Shown here: piece by piece, positions 1 through 10,795 of the stretch
How the letters are laid out: every line of letters starts with the position of its first letter
Numbering within the stretch: the stretch's first letter is position 1
NCBI GenBank assembly: GCA_033064195.1
Contig: JARBJD010000071.1
Location: 62,001 to 126,000, forward strand
Source of the DNA: Blattamonas nauphoetae
Taxonomy: Eukaryota > Preaxostyla > Oxymonadida
DNA: 64,000 bases
Direction of reading: 5' to 3'
The notes under the pieces: model-generated
What the model saw: the letters and a program-made list of their open reading frames with translations, nothing else
Databases searched by the model: none
What the model was told of the DNA's origin: nothing
Position numbers and translations under genes: made by a program

Positions 1-643
1 GACCATTTCGGCGGCGTCCTCCAGCCCTTCCTCCAGTAAGGGTTGATGGAAGTGGAGCACACGCACACGGCGAATTCTAAGACATACTAATAGCATGTTG
101 AGATCGGAGAAGAGGAAGTCGTCAGATTCGGTTTGGTCCAAGTGAGCAAGCAGTTTAGGCGCGATGCCCTGTTTGAGAAGGGTGGTCGCCGCCTTGCGGA
201 ACTTCACGAGAATCCAATGGAGGCATTGTTCACGTGAATTAATGCCTTGGCCATATTGTTTCGGTGTGACAGGCAATGGTTCAAAATCGATCACAAACGT
301 TGCCCAGTGGGGCTTGATGTTCTTCCAAAGTTTCCGACAACGGTGATCGGAAGTCACCCAGGTGTTGGTAAGACACTGCAGGATTGCAGTGAGAACACCT
401 CGCCAGAATACATCAGGATTGTTGCGACTTTTTTTCCATTCTTCGATGTATGAAGAGAATTCCCATGAATCCTCCTCCAGTTGGCCTTGAAGATCAGCTT
501 GAACATATCCAGCTCGACACCAATAATCTTGTTCCACTGTGTATTGTTCCGGTTCATGGATGTATTGTTGGATGGACATCATGAACTCCGCTGCTTGTGT
601 GACAATGTCCTCGTCAGAACGATATTGAACCAATCGAGTAGTC
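1..643 (-). CDS. Unrecognised protein, copy 1 (3' part beyond window)
   Basis: One open frame reads leftwards from about 643 to the window edge, so the C-terminus is missing. The protein is closely similar to the copy at 5189-6662 and shares the segments IHEPEQY, QGQLEED, NIKPHW and LPVTPKQY. I do not recognise a family or a catalytic motif. An AG acceptor just upstream (about 644-645) suggests the coding part begins with a splice junction. This copy lacks the 355-bp MITE found in copy 2 and so preserves the empty insertion site near 561. The gene is coding-like because the frame and spacing are conserved between copies; its function is unknown. Confidence 0.6.
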
Positions 644-1509
644 CTACACAACATAACATATCACAAGGAACATACATTCAATTTGACCAGAGCGTTCAAG
701 TTTCGATCTCAACCCTTACTCTTGTTTCAGGAGCTCCGTCCGAAAAAAAGTGAATCATTTTTCAGATAATGAGATGTGAATAAGGTGAGTGGGAAATGAA
801 AAGAAAATCAAGATGGGGGAGAGAGGACGAATGACGAGTGATGAGGGAATTGAAGCTGTTCGGAAAGTGCGTGCTCTGACTGCTGGTGATGTGAAACGAA
901 TGGCTGCTTTTCGCTTTCGTCGCTGTCCCGATCAATCGGTTTTCTCGTCGCTTTTCCATCATTATTGACATCCAGAGCAAGAAAAGGGAAAACCACGTTG
1001 GGGATGTTCTGTGATCAGGAGAGGAAAAAGGATGTGGTTGAGGCTGAAGAGATCCAGTTGAATGTGTCCTGATGTCAACTGTTGTGAAAAAGTTGGTGAG
1101 GCCATTTGAGAAGAGTCGCGATTGGTTCGCTGTTGTGGAAGGAGATCATCTCCCCCACAATTGCAGCAGTACCACCTTCTCCCAGTGTGTCACATCTGAC
1201 AATGCTCTCTGGAGACTTTTGAATCGATCTCTGCGAGTGTCATCCGCTGTCGGAAGGAAGTGCTCCAATCTGAAGATAGGAAAGGAGTTGTCGAGATGGA
1301 AGACAAGATTGGCCGGTTCTGCATTGCTGTGTGGATGAGTTGGGAGGACAGTCAGATGTGGTGCAGGTCGACACGGCCAGTTTCAACACGATCAGCAGAG
1401 ATGAGAAGTGATGAGTCAGAGTGCGGTGAGGAAAGTTCGATCAGACGAGGTGAAGCTTGGCACGTGTGGAAGAGCGAGGAACATATGTTCAACAGACGAC
1501 CAATCGTGA
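644..1509. other. No gene recognised
   Basis: Only short, mutually overlapping ORFs occur here. The part next to 643 resembles the DNA upstream of copy 2 (about 6663-6780), so the paralogy reaches into the flank. Nothing else was recognised. Confidence 0.5.
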
Positions 1510-3159
1510 TCAGATTTCGTCAGCATTGAATGCGAGTTCGATTCTGAAGTCGGTTGCGAGATCCTGAATTTCTTGATCCGTGTCCACCTCGATCCCCACC
1601 ACTCGCAGTTCGAAGCCATCGTCCCACCCTTCTTCTCTCAAGCGTACTTCTCGTCTCTTTTGTCGATCTCGTTTGTCTTCATTCCATTCTTGTGTTCTGT
1701 TCAGCAAACTCTTGAAGAGATTTCCTGAAGTGGCATCAGTCTCCATCTCGACCATCAGACGCGTTTCCCATTTCACAAGTTCCGACACAATGTCAGCGTC
1801 GTGCTCGTCTGATCGAATTTCCAAGTTTTTGATGTGATGGTGGATCATACAGAGAGAACAGTCGAGGTCAGATTTGTCTTCTTCATCGAAAAAGAAGTTG
1901 TCCGAATTGTGGAAGATGAAGATAATGAATTGTCTGGCTGGCTCGAAAACAGAAACACGAATGAGAGGATAGTGTTCGATGGATGGTTCCTCATCGTACC
2001 CTATCGGTTCAATCATATTGGCGATGAATCGCGTGAGTTGGAGAAGAGTTTGTGACTCGGAGAGAGGATGAGAAGCAAAAACGACTGTTTCAAACATCCT
2101 CCGAACCAAATTCGCTGTCATGAACTGTTTCTTCATCGATGGAAAGAGAATTACAATGTTTGCGATGGCCAGAATGATGTTTTCCCTGATTTCTTGGTGA
2201 GGGAGCTTGAGAGAGTTGAGAATGAGGTCGGGGAAGGATGGATCGTCGAGGACGATTGTTTGGATGGATGATTTGTGGGGATCTTGAGGAGAATATGTCA
2301 TATGAACGAAGAAATCCCACAAATCATTTACAAACGCTTCACACTCATTTCGAAGGAGTGCGAGAGGATCAGTCATTTGTATGCCAAGTCCAGAAACCAA
2401 TGGAGTGGATGGAGAAGAGTCGGAGGGAAGAGAAGCGATGAGAGTGTCGATGTTTGAAATGTTGATGAGAATCGTTTTGAGAGTCTCTTTCACAAAGAGA
2501 ATGAAATCTCGAATGATCTCAGAATCAACCTGAAATGACGATAAATGATTAAAAGTGTCAAGACACACTTCAATCGGTGGGGTGGCGTGCAACATGAAAA
2601 ATGGAAAGTGGGAGGAGAAAGCAGAGAATGTTAGGGAGCGAATGACCATGACTTGATCATCTTTCGTCAGTTGGACGTATTTTTGGAGGTGTGAAGGATC
2701 GTTTGGGAGATTCATTTGGAATTCAGTGAAAACGATTCGGAGTTTCTTCGTCAGAGCAGACAGGTATGAGAGACCAGAATATTGTTGGAGTGAGGACGAT
2801 GATGGGAAGATGGGTGAAGGAAGAAGAGAGAAAACGGGCGGATCTCGTTTGACGACAAAGAGCAGGGCATGGAGAGAGTTGAAGGTGATTCTGAGATGAG
2901 GGAAGAGAGAAATGTATGCCAATGTGGTGATGACAACAGGGGAGGGCGTTGACTTTCCAATTTTGTTGAATGTGGAAATGATCAATTCTTTGGATCGCAG
3001 AAAAAGCGAGTCGACACTTTCAAGTTCGAAGAAGAGTGATTCCATGCAAGAACAACACTGAAAACAAATGAGAAGAAGCAAGAGAGCAACACACTGATTC
3101 CAAGGCAGGACAGGTGGACCAATCTCCAAATTGGGTGAGGATGAACGAAGGGATTTCAT
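1510..3159 (-). CDS. Alpha-solenoid protein, gene A
   Basis: A long frame (549 codons as read) encodes a leucine-rich, helix-dense protein that looks like an alpha-solenoid of the lineage-specific kind seen repeatedly in this window. Its C-terminus carries an RREVRLREEGWDDGFELRVV-type motif that recurs at 34432 and, degenerate, at 46.5 kb. A 39-nt GT-AG intron (2530-2568) happens to be open in this copy and should be removed; in paralog B the same intron has an in-frame stop. The first 38 codons end in a pyrimidine-rich tract and TTTTCAG, so another intron may lie there and the real start could be the conserved ATG near 3044. Function unknown; probably a scaffold or protein-protein interaction role (inference). 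Confidence 0.75.
   Translation of the reverse strand: MKSLRSSSPNLEIGPPVLPWNQCVALLLLLICFQCCSCMESLFFELESVDSLFLRSKELIISTFNKIGKSTPSPVVITTLAYISLFPHLRITFNSLHALLFVVKRDPPVFSLLPSPIFPSSSSLQQYSGLSYLSALTKKLRIVFTEFQMNLPNDPSHLQKYVQLTKDDQVMVIRSLTFSAFSSHFPFFMLHATPPIEVCLDTFNHLSSFQVDSEIIRDFILFVKETLKTILINISNIDTLIASLPSDSSPSTPLVSGLGIQMTDPLALLRNECEAFVNDLWDFFVHMTYSPQDPHKSSIQTIVLDDPSFPDLILNSLKLPHQEIRENIILAIANIVILFPSMKKQFMTANLVRRMFETVVFASHPLSESQTLLQLTRFIANMIEPIGYDEEPSIEHYPLIRVSVFEPARQFIIFIFHNSDNFFFDEEDKSDLDCSLCMIHHHIKNLEIRSDEHDADIVSELVKWETRLMVEMETDATSGNLFKSLLNRTQEWNEDKRDRQKRREVRLREEGWDDGFELRVVGIEVDTDQEIQDLATDFRIELAFNADEI
2530..2568 (-). other. 39-nt spliceosomal intron in gene A
   Basis: The minus strand begins GTGTGTC and ends ATTTCAG. 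The paralogous position in gene B (about 16391-16429) also has 39 nt with GT...AG ends and contains an in-frame stop, while the exons on both sides stay aligned. The pair of copies therefore supports a real intron rather than a coding insert. Confidence 0.85.
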
Positions 3160-5188
3160 GAGAAATCGATTTTTGTACGAAGGATGGTGAGGTCGAATCT
3201 AAAAGAAAGGAAAAATGTTTTGATCATCACAAAGAAGTAAACCACAAACAAAGAATCGAAATCAATTTCAGCAGTTCTGCCTGGAAAGCGAGAATGAATA
3301 GAGGAGAAAAGGAGAGACTAGAAGTCCAGATGTGTGTGTTCCACAACACAATGGAGACAGGAATGGACACCAATCATCAAAAGGGTCATTCTCTCCACTT
3401 TCTGCAACACATCCAAAACAGCCATCAACAAATCAATGAAGAAAACAAAAAGTCACACCAGATGCAACTTGCTGCAATTCTCGGAGTGAATTAATAACAA
3501 AAGATTCATCATCACATTGTAGATCTTCGAAAAGTGAGGAAATGTTGGACTGAAAGAGAGAGATGAATCATGAAATCGATGTTCGAGAATCCAAATTGGT
3601 TGACAACGAAAAGTGACAAAAAAGGAGATGTCAGGAACTAATTCAAACAGACATTCGTAGTCGAGTTCAATGAAACTGGTTCGTGATGCATTGAATGGCG
3701 ACGAGGATCATTCCATTATTCGGCAAGTTGTGCTCGACGAGAACAGACTTGCTCAAAACCAACTTATTTGTGAAAATGAAATCAAGATGCACAGAAGAAT
3801 GAGTTCAATTATCATTGACAAAGAATGAGTTCCTGTCTGGGGCGTTGAACGTCTGTCAGAAGTTTCTCAGTCTCGATCAGTATACACACAATATGCACTT
3901 TCCCAAGCAAATATCAACGGGGATGAAGGCAGTCACTTCGAACCTTGAATGATGAAGAGATCAGAGCGGATGCCCTGCGTTGAAGAAGCAAACGACTCGC
4001 GAATCGTGATGGAAGCTCATAAATGAGATGATAGAGGGCTCTTCGACTGCGTCAGGATGATCAGACAGACCCTCCCTTCAAGGTCGGTTCCAGACATCAC
4101 ATTGGATGAATGATGGCCTCAACCCCGAAACGACAACCCTCAATCGCAACTGAGCGTGTGAAGTGTGAAAGTGACACCGTGGCACGAGGTGATTATTGAT
4201 GGATGTGCCTGAACAATGAATTCACGCTTCGACAACGACATCCTTTCACTCACAGCGAATGTTCATCCAACACGAACTCTGCTTCTGTCTCAACGATATG
4301 GCGACGTTCTTCTGACGAATGGACGCAACAAGTTGGGTTTATTCGACATATCAAGCCTCTTCGAACCCCTAAATCGACACACTTGGGAGATGACAAGAAC
4401 GAACAGGAACAAACCAAGAACAACACAACAAAGAAACGTTTCTCCCAACCTCGCCGGAACATTTGATGATTGTGTGTCGAAAACTGACGCCAACATCTGC
4501 AGTACTTCGGCGTTGTGAGATCCGGAACAATCAGAATGTCTCACCCTCTGTCCCTGACATCTCACTTGGCTTTCAGGATCTTCCACATCAGAATAACCCC
4601 AAATCTGCAATTTTGTTGCGTTTCAGATCGAATTAATATCGAAGAGAAGATGCACGCATTGATCCAAAGTGAGCCTTCACTCCGCCCATGACATCCCAGA
4701 ACAAACATCATACAATACGAAATTGCAGAGTTCTGAAACAACAGCAATGGATTCATTTGCATAATTCTCGTTCGTTGACACTTTTCCAACTTCTGGAATG
4801 AGAATCACACTTCTTTGTTCAAAACACATCATCAGAGAAATTTAAGGTGTAAAACAAAAAGAAAGTGTGATGATGAACAGTGGAACCAAAAATCTTTGAT
4901 CGAAGCGCCAATATGAAGGAAGAACGGCACACAAAGAGGTCCAAGAGTTAGACGCAATTTTTATCCTTCATAGTCTCTGATGACCTGTTGGTGACACCGG
5001 GTGCCAATCTTCGCAGTTTAATCTCTTCATAATTGTTCATGTCAGGTACTGGAACGAACTAATGGTGAAGTGAAGAGGTGAACATGATTCGAGAAGTGTT
5101 TGAGTGGAGGGCATTCTCGCAATACAAATTTAAATCATCTTGTTTCACGTTGAGCGATTCATTGCCTTCATTAGCAACTTCCTCCTAA
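3160..5188. other. Duplicated flank, then no clear gene
   Basis: The part up to about 3610 is the 5' flank of gene A and is duplicated beside gene B (17040-17830). From 3610 to 5188 I see no convincing gene. One plus-strand frame (4216-4518) has a somewhat protein-like start but no recognisable domain and no paralog here. Confidence 0.5.
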
Positions 5189-6662
5189 TTATCTTCTTCT
5201 TTGTCGGGCTGTTCGACGCTGGTCGTCTTCGTGTTCCGATAAATATGCATCCGAGGGCAAATCTGAAGAGCTTTCGTATTCATCTGAGGCTTCTGACTGA
5301 GACTGTTCTTCTTCTCCATCGTTTTCGTTCTCATTTGGTGCTTCTGATTGATATTCTTCTTCTTTCTCATTTTCGTCTTCATCGCCGGAGTGTGGGATAT
5401 GCGACCAGCTATCTTCCCTGGATCGTGCACGTCTCGCACGCTTCTCCGCCGCTTTCTCCACATCAATCGGATTTTCGGCTTCGGACGAACACCCATCGTC
5501 GTCTTCACTGTTTCCTTTGCTGTAGAATTCTGTGAATCGTCTGGACACATTTGGCCAGTATTCTCTGCGAAACTTTATCAATGGGATCAGTTTGGATGCT
5601 ATTGGGCGGTGGATCAGGACTTTCTTGGCATAATCCGCGATCGGTTCGTTGTTGTGGAATGAGACCATTTCGGCGGCGTCCTCCAGCCCTTCCTCCAGTA
5701 AGGGATGATGGAAGTGGAGCACACGCACACGGCGCATGCGGAGACACACAAACAGGATCTTGAGATCGGAGAAGAGGAAGCTATCAGATTCGGTTTGGTC
5801 CATGTGAGAGAGCAGCTTGGGTGCGATGCCCTGTTTGAGAAGGGTGGTCGCCGCCTTGTGGAACTTCACGAGAATCCAATGGAGGCATTGTTCCCGAGTT
5901 TCCATTCCTTGATAATATTGTTTCGGTGTGACAGGCAACGGTTCAAAATCGATCACAAATGTAACCCAGTGGGGTTTAATGTTCTTCCAAAGTTTCCGAC
6001 AACGGTGGTCCGAAGTCACCCAGGTATTGGTAAGACATTGTAAAACTGCAGTGAGAACACTTCGCCAGAACATATCGGGATTGTTGCGACTTTTGATCCA
6101 TTCTTCGATGTGTGAAGAAAATGCCTCTGAATCCTCCTCCAATTGGCCTTGGATTTCATTTTGAACATATCCAGCATTAGTCTGCATATAATATTTCACC
6201 GCGTATTGTTCAGGTTCGTGGATGTACAGGGTGGCCCAGAAGTAGTCTAACCGTATGGGTCGATCACTTTTCTTCGATCTTGCGCAATTGACCCCAATCG
6301 TCTTTCTCTTCTTTCCTATGCTTCAAAATTTCCCTTCTTTTCATTTCACAAGTGCTTCCTCGACTGTAGTCTCGATGGATCTCATGAAACGGGACTGACT
6401 CCGTTTTTTGAACACTCCTTTCTTGAGCGGACAAGGATTGTTGATCAACGAAACAGTGGTGAAAAGAAAAGAAGTGAAATTAAGAAGCATTGTAGTGAGG
6501 AGAAAGACGATTGGTGTCAACGGAATTTGTTCGACGAGAAGTGATCGACCCATAGGGTTAGACTACTTCTGGGCCACCCTGTACGGATCGATTGACATCA
6601 TGAACTCCGCTGCTTGTGTCACAGTCGCTTCGTCAGAACGATATGGAACCAATCGAGTATTC
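5189..6662 (-). pseudogene. Unrecognised protein, copy 2, split by a MITE
   Basis: The open part (5189-6199 and slightly upstream) gives about 336 residues: a helical N-terminal two-thirds shared with copy 1 (NTWVTSDHRC, LPVTPKQYYQG, EEGLEDAAEM) and a highly acidic, serine-rich C-terminal third with a basic tail ending RRTARQRRR. The coding sequence continues beyond a 355-bp inverted-repeat element (6227-6581) into 6584-6662, where it again matches copy 1. The element lies inside the exon, so this copy is disrupted unless translation starts downstream, for example at 6199. No family recognised; the acidic/basic tail could suit a nuclear or chromatin role, but that is speculation. Confidence 0.6.
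6227..6581. mobile_element. 355-bp mariner-type MITE with TA duplication
   Basis: The ends are inverted repeats of about 44 bp starting CAGGGTGGCCCAGAAGTAGT with one or two mismatches. TA dinucleotides flank both sides (6225-6226, 6582-6583). The paralogous locus near 561 has the same flanking sequence with a single TA and no insert, so the empty site is present in the window. No transposase is encoded. Ends and target duplication point to mobilisation by a Tc1/mariner-type enzyme. Confidence 0.9.
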
Positions 6663-6981
6663 CTACACAACATAACGTATCACAAGGAACATACATTCAA
6701 TTTGACCACAGCGTTCAAGTTTCGATCTGAACCCATACTACTGTTTCGGGTGTTCAGTTCAAAAACAAATGATTCTGTCAACAATGGATATGATGCAGAA
6801 TGGGTGAGCGGTAAGTTTTTGTCCAGATTATACTAAGTTTATATGAGGTAAGTGAAAATGAAGGTAGAGAATGTGAAGTGTGTCAAATCCCCATTAAAAA
6901 TCCTGTTTAGCTGTGAAACTGACCCTCAGCGGGAAATTCAGATCAGGAAATTGGTTCAGCTTACCTTGAAGAACCATCTCA

Positions 6982-7227
6982 TGCGATGACTACACTCCAG
7001 GTGAGACCACCTTCACCCCAGCTGAAAACAGCAAGCTGACTGGAGAATCAGCTCTCGCCAAAGAAGGAGAGAAGGAAGACGGCGCAAAGGACAAGGTCAC
7101 AGTCACTCTCCGCAACGCCCTCCTCCCAGCTGAAGCCGGTCTCCCAGAGAATTACGAATCGAATTCGGAGCTTCGTGCCATTGTTTGCTCCAAAGCGAAC
7201 ATGAACGACGTTTTGGGGACGGTGTGA
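6982..7227 (+). pseudogene. Coding-like gene fragment
   Basis: A plus-strand frame without ATG reads about 81 residues, starting CDDYTPGETTFTP and including LRNALLPAEAGLPENYESNS, before a TGA at 7225-7227. Residue composition is protein-like and unlike the surrounding DNA. I do not recognise the family. It probably represents a relic or captured exon. Confidence 0.35.
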
Positions 7228-7778
7228 GGACAGTGTGAGGGGTGGGTCTTTTCATGGCGATGTATGCCTTCCAATTGTTCGTTGGAAGAGTTTCGATTTG
7301 GGGTGAGTCGTGAAGGAGTGGCGAGACGATTGAAATGAGGCATTGATTGTGGCTGAGATGGGGAGTGAGAGTGTGGCGAGGAGAGCGATCAGACGATGTG
7401 GAGCACAGCTCAAGTAGAAGAGTGAGTGATGATGGTTCGACAAACAACGGAAGGAGAGTGGGTCACCGATCGGAGTTGAATGAAGACAACAATCGAAACG
7501 CGATATTGCGATCCTTCGTTTCCGGCCGAGTGCCTGTCTTCTTGATCCCCACCACTCGCAGTTCAAAAGCATCGTCCCACCCAGGGTGTTCCATTTTGCG
7601 GGCGACATTCGAAATTAGAGTTCAAAAATTGAAAAATGTATTGTTTAATTAAGATAAGGTCATCTTTGGGAGAGGCAGACTAAATGGTCAGCCGAAGTGG
7701 AGAACGAATGATCTGACCCAAACCCATCATAAATCCAATTCAGTAGTTTATCTTGCTCAGAACTTTCTAATTAGTGAA

Positions 7779-10238
7779 ATGGATCGAGTAAGGAAACAGG
7801 AAACACTCATCCAGCGATTTCCGAATGAATTCGGCAGTTCAGACTCAATCTTTAAGATCGTGGACGGTTCGGGCATTCTCTGCTCTCTATGTTCAACGCG
7901 CTACCACAATCATTTTCATACCAAGATATCGTTCATTAATCATCCCTCAACGACACTTAATCCGAACAATTTGATCAGACATATTACTTCTCTACGACAT
8001 CAAGCAGCATCGAACGATGATCCGTTGATTGAGACTCCGGCTATGGGATCTATCTCACTTCCTCAGCTCGCAACGTCACAGCTTAAGAATATGTTCAGAG
8101 CTGTATACTTTGTCGCTAAGCATAACCTCCCTATCCGACTCTATTCTTCCCTCATGGATCATTTTGATTTAGTCTCGGGAGTTCCTTCGACATCAATTGG
8201 AACTTACCGATCCTTGCGGTCCTTTAGAAAAGGACTTTCGATACTATCGGAGTTTTTCTGCTTCCAACCAAACAATCTAAATCCTTTCTTTCCAAACTTT
8301 TGTCTCATTCTCGATACGACAACTGACACTACAGGGCAAACCCATCTCATCATTCTAATTCAGTTCCTTGATTTCCATTTTAATACAAAATTGCATGTTC
8401 TTGCACTCTCTGGACTAATCTCATCAACTGGTGACGAAATGAAATCAGCAATTCTGACAGTCCTTTCGAATCACAATTTATCCGTAACAAATTGTATCGG
8501 ACTCTCGACTGATGGCGCAAGCTCAATGGTTGGTCTGCAGAGTGGGTTGTTGGGTCGATTCAAAAAAGTGGGATTTTGTGGCATCCATATGCACTGTTTC
8601 GCTCACCGGGTTCAAATTGTCATCAATCGAATTCTAAAATATGCACACAATCTCCTTTTTCGACGAGCCATCAAGGTTCTCCAACGATGCGCTGCTTGGC
8701 TGAGGAAGAGTGGAAAGAGAAGAAAGCAACTGGAAGAACTTCAAAAAAGAAAACACAGTAAAACACGCACTATACCAATTGTTCATCGTATCCGATGGAC
8801 TTCGATTGTCCGATCGATCCACCACGCTATTGAAGTTTTTTCATCTATGAAAACAGTCCTCACAACTTTTTCTTCAACTAGAAAGAAAGACGTAAGTCTT
8901 CGAATGTCTTGGTCTTCGTCTCTGCTCTCCTCGTTTGTGATTCTCGATATGATTTTGTCTCCTCTAAACGATCTAACAATTGCGGTTCAATCAAAAACCC
9001 TCGAGATTTTCCAACTCGAACAGAAAATCAGGGAGACTCTACAGCAGCTGTCAGCATTTCATTCTCCATCCTTCCTTCTCAAAGCAATTTCGAACCAAAA
9101 TCTCTTGGACGCCCCTCCGAAGCAGCTGGAAATCGTGAACGCTGGATTACAGATTGCGGCCGATCTGGAAGAGGAGTTACTGACAGAGACACAAAATGGG
9201 GATTGGAGATTGTTGATCAACCTGTTCGGGTGGAAGGATTGTAATGACATGAAAGTATCGAAGGACGCGTTCACTCAACTCACTCATCTCCTCTCCGTCC
9301 ATCTACCAAATGCACTGAATCTTTCGCTTGAGTCAGAGTATGACTCTTTCATTCTCACCTGTCAGGATATTCCGGGTCTTCCTTCCGCTATTGGTGAACA
9401 CAGAGCTCGTTTCTTTTCCCGTCTTAACGACATGCAATCATTCCCTCTGATAACACGTTTTGCACATCTATGTTTCGTCATTTCCCCAACATCAGCTGCT
9501 GCCGAGAGAGGTTTCAGCCAGAAAAACAGAATCAAGACAGTCTTCAGGACTCTTCTCACAAATAAAACTCTCGAGGATCTTTTTCTTCTCTCTGCAAACG
9601 GTCCTGAGTCTCTTTCAGATCTGGAACTCACATCTCTCATCTCATCTTTCAAAGAAAAGTATCCTATCACGAGATACTCTCCAACTCGTCATTGTGTGAA
9701 ACGCTATGGGTTTCCAGAAAGGCATGAATTTGAGAAGGTAATGAAGAATCCGCTTGGAGTTGAACCCTGTGTTGACAACCTCTCAGCCGAAATGGATTGT
9801 GTCGATGAATGGGACAGGAGATGCGAAGCAACTATTGCATGTAGTTCTCTGGATCAAGGCGATTCTCATTCTTCCATGTTAGTCCTCCCAATGAGCGTCG
9901 ACTCAATCAGATCAACTCCCGTTCCGTTTAATCCTCATCTTGTCGAGCAACGCACCTCTGAACCCACGTCTTCTTTTCCACCCCGTTTTGATCCGATTTA
10001 TCTGCACTTCTCCGACCGAAGGAATCGTGGAGGGAGAAAGCAAGCCCAGCTGTCTTTGTCTGATCAGATTCAAAAAGCGTTTTCGCTTCAGGAGGAAATG
10101 GAGAACTCTGAACAGTCTTCTTCTTCCGAGGAGGGCTTCGAACAGATACAGAATTCTATGCTATCACTTCCCGGAAGAGGAGTTCAAGGGCTCTCAGCGG
10201 AAAAGTCGTTTGTAGTAAACCCCACATGGTTCTTTTGA
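7779..10238 (+). CDS. hAT family transposase
   Basis: An uninterrupted 819-codon frame. The N-terminus has a BED-like zinc-binding pattern (CSLC, then H...H within about 60 residues). The catalytic core shows LDTTTDTTGQTH with the first Asp, STDGASSMVG with the second, and a CFAHRV motif matching the hAT CxxH. The C-terminal dimerisation region carries SPTSAAAERGFS, with the catalytic Glu nearby, typical of the hATC domain. The enzyme would cut and paste DNA with CAGGGTGTTCCA ends. Length is within the usual hAT range. A Ser/Glu-rich tail of about 200 residues follows. It may still be functional. Confidence 0.92.
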   Translation: MDRVRKQETLIQRFPNEFGSSDSIFKIVDGSGILCSLCSTRYHNHFHTKISFINHPSTTLNPNNLIRHITSLRHQAASNDDPLIETPAMGSISLPQLATSQLKNMFRAVYFVAKHNLPIRLYSSLMDHFDLVSGVPSTSIGTYRSLRSFRKGLSILSEFFCFQPNNLNPFFPNFCLILDTTTDTTGQTHLIILIQFLDFHFNTKLHVLALSGLISSTGDEMKSAILTVLSNHNLSVTNCIGLSTDGASSMVGLQSGLLGRFKKVGFCGIHMHCFAHRVQIVINRILKYAHNLLFRRAIKVLQRCAAWLRKSGKRRKQLEELQKRKHSKTRTIPIVHRIRWTSIVRSIHHAIEVFSSMKTVLTTFSSTRKKDVSLRMSWSSSLLSSFVILDMILSPLNDLTIAVQSKTLEIFQLEQKIRETLQQLSAFHSPSFLLKAISNQNLLDAPPKQLEIVNAGLQIAADLEEELLTETQNGDWRLLINLFGWKDCNDMKVSKDAFTQLTHLLSVHLPNALNLSLESEYDSFILTCQDIPGLPSAIGEHRARFFSRLNDMQSFPLITRFAHLCFVISPTSAAAERGFSQKNRIKTVFRTLLTNKTLEDLFLLSANGPESLSDLELTSLISSFKEKYPITRYSPTRHCVKRYGFPERHEFEKVMKNPLGVEPCVDNLSAEMDCVDEWDRRCEATIACSSLDQGDSHSSMLVLPMSVDSIRSTPVPFNPHLVEQRTSEPTSSFPPRFDPIYLHFSDRRNRGGRKQAQLSLSDQIQKAFSLQEEMENSEQSSSSEEGFEQIQNSMLSLPGRGVQGLSAEKSFVVNPTWFF

Positions 10239-10268
10239 TGTCATTCAACTTGCTCACTCTGCTCATTT

Positions 10269-10348
10269 GATGTCACCCTCTAACGATGTCACTCTCTCCC
10301 GATGTCACCCTCTCCCGATGTCACCCTCTGCCGTTGTCACTCTCTGCC
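10269..10348. repeat. 16-bp minisatellite, five units
   Basis: Five imperfect tandem units of the form GATGTCACCCTCTCCC lie just after the transposase stop codon, in the 3' untranslated part of the hAT element. Confidence 0.85.
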
Positions 10349-10795
10349 GTTGAACGTCTCGTCAACCCCGACAATTCGAAGGAGCAGGGCAGAGAAAACG
10401 ACAGCTCTTTTCACTTTAGCGATGAACTACACGCCGCGACCACCTGCTCTCCAATCTGACATTCAACAATTCTCAGAATCGATCCAGAACGCGAAACTGA
10501 CTAGTCCGACCACCTCATCGGGACACAACTTGCGAGTCTGAAGTCACCCTTCGCAGAACCAACCATTGTTGAAGAGGCGAATCGACAAGAAGTCCGAGAC
10601 GCACTCGACATTCTTCTCACCGACACGAGCAACCGATCGACACCAGCAGTCCAGTTACAATTCATAGTCCTCCCATCAACCCGTACTTGTTCATCAAGTC
10701 GTACGATAATCATTTCTTGTTGAATTGAATTTGTTTCATTCCATCTCCAGCTCCTTCCGTGTTTTGAATCTTTTCTGAAAAAGTGGACACTATCA

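Noticed and set aside
5140-5660. Overlapping plus-strand ORFs opposite the acidic tail of the copy 2 gene
   Set aside because: They are shadows of the minus-strand frame; the paralog at 1-643 supports only the minus-strand reading.
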